Shown: piece after piece, positions 60,873-64,000 of the stretch
Position numbering within the stretch: position 1 is the stretch's first letter
Layout: each line of letters begins with the position of its first letter
Assembly (NCBI GenBank): GCA_016212085.1
Contig: JACRHL010000005.1
Location: 202,364 to 266,363, forward strand
Direction: 5' to 3'
Source: Nitrospirota bacterium
Lineage (GTDB): Bacteria > Nitrospirota > JACRHL01
Length of the DNA: 64,000 bases
Translations under genes and position numbers: made by a program
The notes under the pieces: generated by a model
Database searches by the model: none
What the model was told of the DNA's origin: nothing
The model's input: only the letters and a program-made list of their open reading frames with translations

Positions 60873-63841
60873 TGCGCTCCCCCGTCGCCCGGTTCATGGT
60901 GGGCACTTCTCAAAACCTGCTGCGCGGTCCGATTGCTGCGTTGGGCGGTGCTCGCCCCCTCTCCTATCCACTGGATAGGTCTCGGGCCCTCCGCGGCGTG
61001 GCGGTGCCGCGCCGCTCGGGGCGCCTTGCACTCGGACCGCTCGCGACGGTTTTGAGAGGTGCCCTGGTGTTGGCCGCCGCCCTGCTCCTGGCCGCATGGG
61101 TGCCGGCCGCGCGCGCGGCCGAGGTGGATGCCCCGGTGACCGATGCCGTGCACTGGGAGGGGTTGAACGGCCTCGACCGGGAGCGGCTGGGGGCGCTGTC
61201 CGGCCTCCGGGAAGGGGTGACCATCGATCCCAAGGCGGTGCAACGGGCCATTCGCGCCCTGACGGACCTGCCGGAGGTCCGCCAGGCGGCGGTGCGCGTC
61301 GAGCCGCTGGCGCCCGGCCGGGTGGCGGTCTGGGTGTCGCTCACCCGCGCCGAGCACCTGGCCCGGCTGAGCGTGGAGGGGGCCGACCGGCTGGAGGCGG
61401 GCAAGGTGGCGCGCGCCGCGCGGCTGGTCCCCGGTGACGAGGTGGACGCGGCGGTGCTTGCGGCGGCGGCGGGTGCGGTCCGCACCCTGTATGAACAGGC
61501 CGGGTTTTTTGGCGCGCGCGTTCAGGTCGTGTCCGAACCCCTGCCGGAAGACCCCTCCCGCGACCGGGTGGCGGTGCGGATCACGGTGGACGAGGGGGAG
61601 CAGGCGCTGATCCGTGTCCTGGGTTTCGCCGGCCACCCGTCCCTGAACGATGCCGGCCTGCCCACCGGCGTGCGCCTGTACAGCCGGCCCGGACGCCGCT
61701 TCGACGCGGACCGCCTGGAGCAGGACATGGAGCGGGCCGCCGCGGCCCTGGAGGAGCAAGGGTACCTCAGCCCGCGGATCGGGCCGTTCCAGTTGCGCCC
61801 GGAAGGCGCCCTGGTGGACGTGGTGGTGCCGGTGCGGGTGAAGGACCGGGTGCACGTGGCGGTGATCGGCAACCGCAGGCTGACCACCCGCAAGGTCCTG
61901 GCGGTGCTCGATCTCACCGGACAGCGCACGCTGGACGACCGGGTGCTGGACGAGGCCGCGCGCCGGCTGCGCGCAACCCTGGTGGACCGCGGCTATCGCG
62001 GCGCCACCGTGGACATCACCATGGCCCCCGCCGGCGACAACCTGCACGCGGTGCGGGTGAACGTCGCCGAGGGGCCGTTGTACCGTGCCGCCCGGGTTGT
62101 TTTCGAGGGCAACGTCGCCCTGACCCGAAAGGAGCTGGCGCGTCTCGTGTCGCCCGGCTGGCGGCTGGACGACGAGCCGGTGGAGGAGCGTGAGCTGATC
62201 GACCGCACCGCCACCATCCAGGGCGTGTACCGGGGCATCGGCTATCCGGATGCGGACGTGAGTCACGACGTGACGTATGACGGTCCCAGCCCACAGCGGG
62301 CCACGGTGACCTACCGCATCGACGAGGGGCGCCGCTGGTGGTTCGAGAGCGCCCGGGTGGAGGGGGCGGAGGGCCTTTCCCCCGGCATCCGCGCCGCCCT
62401 GGATAGCGCGGCCGCGCGCCTGGCCGGGCAGGCCTTCCGGCGCGACCGGTTGCGCGCGGAGCGCACCCGGCTGGGCGATCTGCTGGGCGAGTATGGCCAT
62501 GTGGATGCCGAGGTGTCCGCCACCATCCGCACGCACCCCGGCTGGACCGGCCGGGTGGGGCCGGGCGGCGTGCCGCTCATGGAGGAGCGGGTGGACGTGG
62601 TGTTCCACGTCAGCCCCGGTCCCGAGGTGCGGGTGGGGCGCGTCTCCCTGGCCGGCCGCTTCCGCACGCGGCCCGAGGTGATCCAGCGCGAGCTGGCGTT
62701 CCACCCCGGCGACCTGTTCACCCCGTCCACGGTGGCGGAGACCCGCCGCCGCCTGTTCCGCGCCGCCGCCTTCGACCTGGTGCGCATCACCGCCGATCCC
62801 CACGAGCCGGACGCCACCGTGCGCGACGTGACCGTGCAGGTGGACGAGGGCAAGCCGGGCGCCGTGGAACTGGGCATCGGTTACGGTGAAAAGGACGCGG
62901 TGCGGACCCTGGTGGACCTGAGCTACCGCGACATGTTCCGGCGCGGTCACCGGGCCGGCATCCGCTTCCGCTGGGGCCAGCTCAGGCGCATGGTGTCGCT
63001 CAACTACGCCCTGCCGTGGGTGGGGCCGTACCGGGCCAACCTCAGTTCGCGCCTGCTGTACGAGGAGGAGGACCTGGTCAGTTTCGACCGGGTCACCCGC
63101 GCGGGGGAGGTGGGCATCCGCCCGCCGGTGGGACGCGACCTCACCCTGTCGGTGGTCTACCGCCTGGAGTTCAACCGCTTTCCCCGGCTGCCGGAGGACC
63201 AGGTGTCGACCCTGGCCGGGCGCCGGCGCATCAACGTGGGCAGCATCGCCACCTCGCTGGTGCGCGACACCCGCGACGACCCCTTCACCCCCACCCGCGG
63301 CACGGTGGTGGGCGCCACCTACGAGCAGGGCGCGCGGGCCCTGCTGTCGGAGGTGCAGTTCGGCAAGGCCACCGCCCACCTGAGCGGCTACCACACCCTG
63401 GGCCGCGACAAGGTGCTGGCCGCCAACTTCCAGACCGGGCGGGTGCGCAAGCTGTTCGAATCCGCCGAGGTGCCGGTGAGCGAGCGCTTCTTCCTGGGCG
63501 GACAGTCCACCCTGCGCGGCTACGCCCTGGACAGCGTGGGCGTGCCCGGCGAGACCCTCATCAGCGGCGTGCCGCAGGGCGGCGAGGTGATGATCCTCGC
63601 CAATCTGGAGCTGCGCGTGGGCGGCGGCGAGGGGTGGGGCACGGTGCTGTTCGTGGACGCGGGCAACGTGTGGAACCTGGGCCGCTCCATCGGCCTGAAC
63701 GATTTCCGGGTCGGCGCCGGGCCGGGCCTTCACTACGCCACGCCGGTGGGCCCGGTGCGGCTGGACCTGGGCTACAAGATCGACCGCCGCCCCGGCGAGG
63801 CGGTGTACCGCCTGCACTTCACCCTGGGCCATACCTTCTAG
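60872..63841 (+). CDS. Omp85 family protein (TamA/BamA-like), with inserted palindromic element
   Basis: A 989-residue outer-membrane protein. Residues 11-64 derive from a palindromic element; without it the signal peptide would read MRSPVARFMV-LVLAAALLLA...ARAAE. About six POTRA domains follow (for example VVFEGNVALTRKELARLVSPGW; VSLAGRFRTRPEVIQRELAFH), then the 16-strand barrel with the FFLGGQSTLRGYALDSVG loop (RGY) and C-terminal Phe. Adjacency to tamB favours TamA, but the number of POTRA domains is closer to BamA. ATG at 60872 overlaps the tamB stop (TGATG). Confidence 0.9.
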   Translation: MRSPVARFMVGTSQNLLRGPIAALGGARPLSYPLDRSRALRGVAVPRRSGRLALGPLATVLRGALVLAAALLLAAWVPAARAAEVDAPVTDAVHWEGLNGLDRERLGALSGLREGVTIDPKAVQRAIRALTDLPEVRQAAVRVEPLAPGRVAVWVSLTRAEHLARLSVEGADRLEAGKVARAARLVPGDEVDAAVLAAAAGAVRTLYEQAGFFGARVQVVSEPLPEDPSRDRVAVRITVDEGEQALIRVLGFAGHPSLNDAGLPTGVRLYSRPGRRFDADRLEQDMERAAAALEEQGYLSPRIGPFQLRPEGALVDVVVPVRVKDRVHVAVIGNRRLTTRKVLAVLDLTGQRTLDDRVLDEAARRLRATLVDRGYRGATVDITMAPAGDNLHAVRVNVAEGPLYRAARVVFEGNVALTRKELARLVSPGWRLDDEPVEERELIDRTATIQGVYRGIGYPDADVSHDVTYDGPSPQRATVTYRIDEGRRWWFESARVEGAEGLSPGIRAALDSAAARLAGQAFRRDRLRAERTRLGDLLGEYGHVDAEVSATIRTHPGWTGRVGPGGVPLMEERVDVVFHVSPGPEVRVGRVSLAGRFRTRPEVIQRELAFHPGDLFTPSTVAETRRRLFRAAAFDLVRITADPHEPDATVRDVTVQVDEGKPGAVELGIGYGEKDAVRTLVDLSYRDMFRRGHRAGIRFRWGQLRRMVSLNYALPWVGPYRANLSSRLLYEEEDLVSFDRVTRAGEVGIRPPVGRDLTLSVVYRLEFNRFPRLPEDQVSTLAGRRRINVGSIATSLVRDTRDDPFTPTRGTVVGATYEQGARALLSEVQFGKATAHLSGYHTLGRDKVLAANFQTGRVRKLFESAEVPVSERFFLGGQSTLRGYALDSVGVPGETLISGVPQGGEVMILANLELRVGGGEGWGTVLFVDAGNVWNLGRSIGLNDFRVGAGPGLHYATPVGPVRLDLGYKIDRRPGEAVYRLHFTLGHTF
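60901..61064. repeat. palindromic in-frame element, copy 2 (within the Omp85 gene)
   Basis: 164 bases with the same GGGCAC/GGTGCCC inverted ends, extended left-right symmetry and a central hairpin CCTATCC-ACT-GGATAGG (60963-60979). The inner 162 bases give 54 stop-free codons starting GTSQNLLRGPIAALGG, in the same phase as in tolB. Confidence 0.85.
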
Positions 63842-63859
63842 CAGGCGTGCCAGAAAACG

Positions 63860-64000
63860 GGGCACCTCTAATAACCTGCTGCGCGCCCCGATTGCTGCGT
63901 TGGGCGGTGCTCGAACCCTCGCCTATCACCAAGATATGTCTCGGGTTCTGCGCTCCGTCCGCCTTGCACTCATGGCGCTCGCGACGGTTAATAGAAGTGC
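63860..64000. repeat. palindromic element, copy 3 (reaches window edge)
   Basis: The left end GGGCACCTCT and the right end GGTTAATAGAAGTGC match copies 1 and 2. It is about 21 bases (seven codons) shorter in the right arm, and its forward frame GTSNNLLRAPIAALGG... is open to the edge. It lies just after the Omp85 stop and may enter the next gene. Confidence 0.75.

Overview
The window is very GC-rich, almost fully coding DNA from a diderm (Gram-negative) bacterium. Evidence for an outer membrane includes Tol-Pal, TamB with an Omp85 protein, a Wza-type export protein and many lipoproteins. The XrtA-style polysaccharide genes, DUF1844, NIL-domain and M16-pair genes fit a proteobacterium or a Desulfobacterota-like lineage. 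I cannot place it more precisely from sequence alone. Many genes start with GTG or TTG, and many neighbours overlap as ATGA or GTGA, so translational coupling is pervasive.

Layout. 1-3318 (minus): two M16 peptidase-family genes and a phosphoglycolate phosphatase. 3354-7316 (minus): a 1320-residue secreted FG-GAP protein. 7450-12560 (plus): housekeeping genes dut, rnd, fabI, ribD, a small exported protein and ald, followed by tRNA-Pro(CGG). 12795-17534 (minus): a six-gene sulfur-carrier operon with its own promoter and terminator. It encodes a ThiS-cysteine synthase fusion, two E1-like activating enzymes, threonine synthase, a CysO/MoaD-like carrier and a NIL-domain protein. 17932-19981 (plus): a YajR-type MFS transporter and cmk. 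20256-21545 (minus): a ClC channel or antiporter. 21802-21981 (plus): a tiny Cys-rich protein. 21991-24246 (minus): a TPR lipoprotein with ExbB and two ExbD proteins.

24571-45676 (plus) is a 21-kb exopolysaccharide operon of the exosortase-A-associated type. It contains export protein, outer-membrane barrel, Wzz-like protein, tyrosine kinase, sugar-phosphate transferase, deacetylase, FemAB, O-ligase, flippase, six glycosyltransferases, a methyltransferase, a YetA-like lyase-family protein and an acyltransferase. No exosortase is present. 45696-47667 (minus) holds a DUF268 protein and a beta-propeller protein.

47869-55791 (plus): tRNA-Val(UAC), then tolR, tolB, pal, cpoB, a TonB/TolA-like gene, a repeat-rich coiled-coil lipoprotein, tsaB and rimI. 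56075-63841 (plus): DUF1844, tamB and a TamA/BamA-family Omp85 gene.

The most unusual observation is a 164-bp palindromic element. Two copies (48400-48563 and 60901-61064) sit in the same reading frame inside the signal-peptide regions of TolB and the Omp85 protein. A third, shorter copy in the matching frame lies at the right edge of the window. It behaves like an in-frame protein-inserting palindromic element, as described for Rickettsia. The ThiS-CysK fusion and its operon form the second notable system.
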